NCBI GenBank assembly: GCA_963820775.1
Contig: CAWGBF010000013.1
Location: forward strand, 62,001 to 126,000
Reading direction: 5' to 3'
Origin: Roseiarcus sp963820775
GTDB lineage: Bacteria > Pseudomonadota > Alphaproteobacteria > Rhizobiales > Beijerinckiaceae
DNA: 64,000 bases
Numbering within the stretch: the stretch's first letter is position 1; the number at the start of each line of letters is the position of its first letter. Below, in pieces: positions 63,696-64,000 of this stretch. The position numbers were made by a program, and so were the translations under genes. Below the pieces are notes generated by a model. That model did not search any database. It worked only from the letters and a program-made list of their open reading frames with translations, and had not been told where the DNA came from.

Positions 63696-64000
63696 GATCG
63701 CGCCGATCTCGGCGGGGAGAGCGCCCCGGAAATGAGCGTGGCGCGCCTCGCCGGCAGGCGAAGGTTAATTCGTGGGACAATTCCGCATACGGCGTAGCGC
63801 ATCTGGGCCAACCTCTGACAGAAGCGCGTGAGCGGCCATCATGGCGGGCGCCGGCCACGTTGCGACCGGCGATGACGCGACGGATAGGTCCAAATCATTC
63901 GGACCGAATCCTGATTTAAGACCTGCCGGTTACTGTTCTGTAAGCGCGCGCCGCTTGACGGCTTCAAAACCCCATGCGGCTGCGGAAGCGCCGATTGTCT
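63696..64000. other. No supported gene at the right edge
   Basis: The last 305 bases contain no frame with a start, ribosome binding site and recognisable product. A gene could begin just beyond the window. Confidence 0.4.

Noticed and set aside
62820..63797. 325-codon forward frame near the right edge
   Set aside because: It is antisense to the GGDEF gene, which has complete GGEEF and RxxD motifs on the reverse strand.
1..64000. CRISPR array or rRNA operon
   Set aside because: No regularly spaced identical repeats with spacers and no rRNA-like conserved segments were noticed on reading either strand.

Overview
The window is high-GC DNA from a Hyphomicrobiales-type alphaproteobacterium. The flagellar gene set and order (flbT, flaF and motE present; flgF-fliI divergent from motA-fliM-fliN-fliG-flhB; flgB-flgC-fliE-flgG-flgA-flgI-motE-flgH-fliL-fliP in one strand-coherent run) is characteristic of that order. 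A respiratory formate dehydrogenase linked to selenocysteine genes would suit a C1-metabolising relative (Methylocystaceae or Beijerinckiaceae), but the genus is inference only.

Layout. (1) Positions 1-8840 hold the 3' end of a formate dehydrogenase operon (beta, gamma, FdhE), a secreted transglutaminase-like protein, and a complete selenocysteine set: selD forward, then selA-selB-tRNA-Sec in reverse, followed by a tRNA-Gly. (2) Positions 8841-24501 are a 15.7-kb integrated element. It is bounded by a 43-bp direct repeat of the tRNA-Gly 5' half and has a tyrosine recombinase just inside the far end. It carries small regulators (AlpA-like and MerR-like HTH), a second broken integrase, a serine recombinase with inverted repeats, a DUF2652-like cyclase-SRPBCC gene, a decayed class III cyclase-TPR gene, an EamA transporter, a truncated IS3 element, remnants of a type I restriction-modification system, and two low-GC genes of unknown function. 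(3) Positions 24545-33736 are ordinary chromosome: ilvD, an epoxide hydrolase, a sensor kinase, a lipoprotein, a long inverted repeat, a cyclase, yqeY and carA. (4) Positions 33733-58848 hold most of the flagellar basal body, hook, export and motor genes, interrupted once by an epoxide-hydrolase-like gene between fliQ and flhA. (5) Positions 59126-64000 hold an intact class III cyclase-TPR protein, a J-domain protein and a GGDEF diguanylate cyclase.

How the genes work together. FDH beta and gamma pass electrons from a molybdenum/selenocysteine alpha subunit, presumably encoded just upstream of the window. SelA, SelB, SelD and tRNA-Sec provide the machinery for decoding its UGA. The flagellar genes make the rod, rings, hook, hook-filament junction, switch, stator and type III export gate. 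FliF, MotB and the flagellins are not in the window.

A recurring oddity is that many otherwise well conserved genes (transglutaminase, selD, selB, epoxide hydrolase, flgD, flgE, motE and others) are broken by a single extra base. This looks more like assembly or sequencing insertions than biological decay. Coordinates for those genes are given for the whole reconstructed gene.
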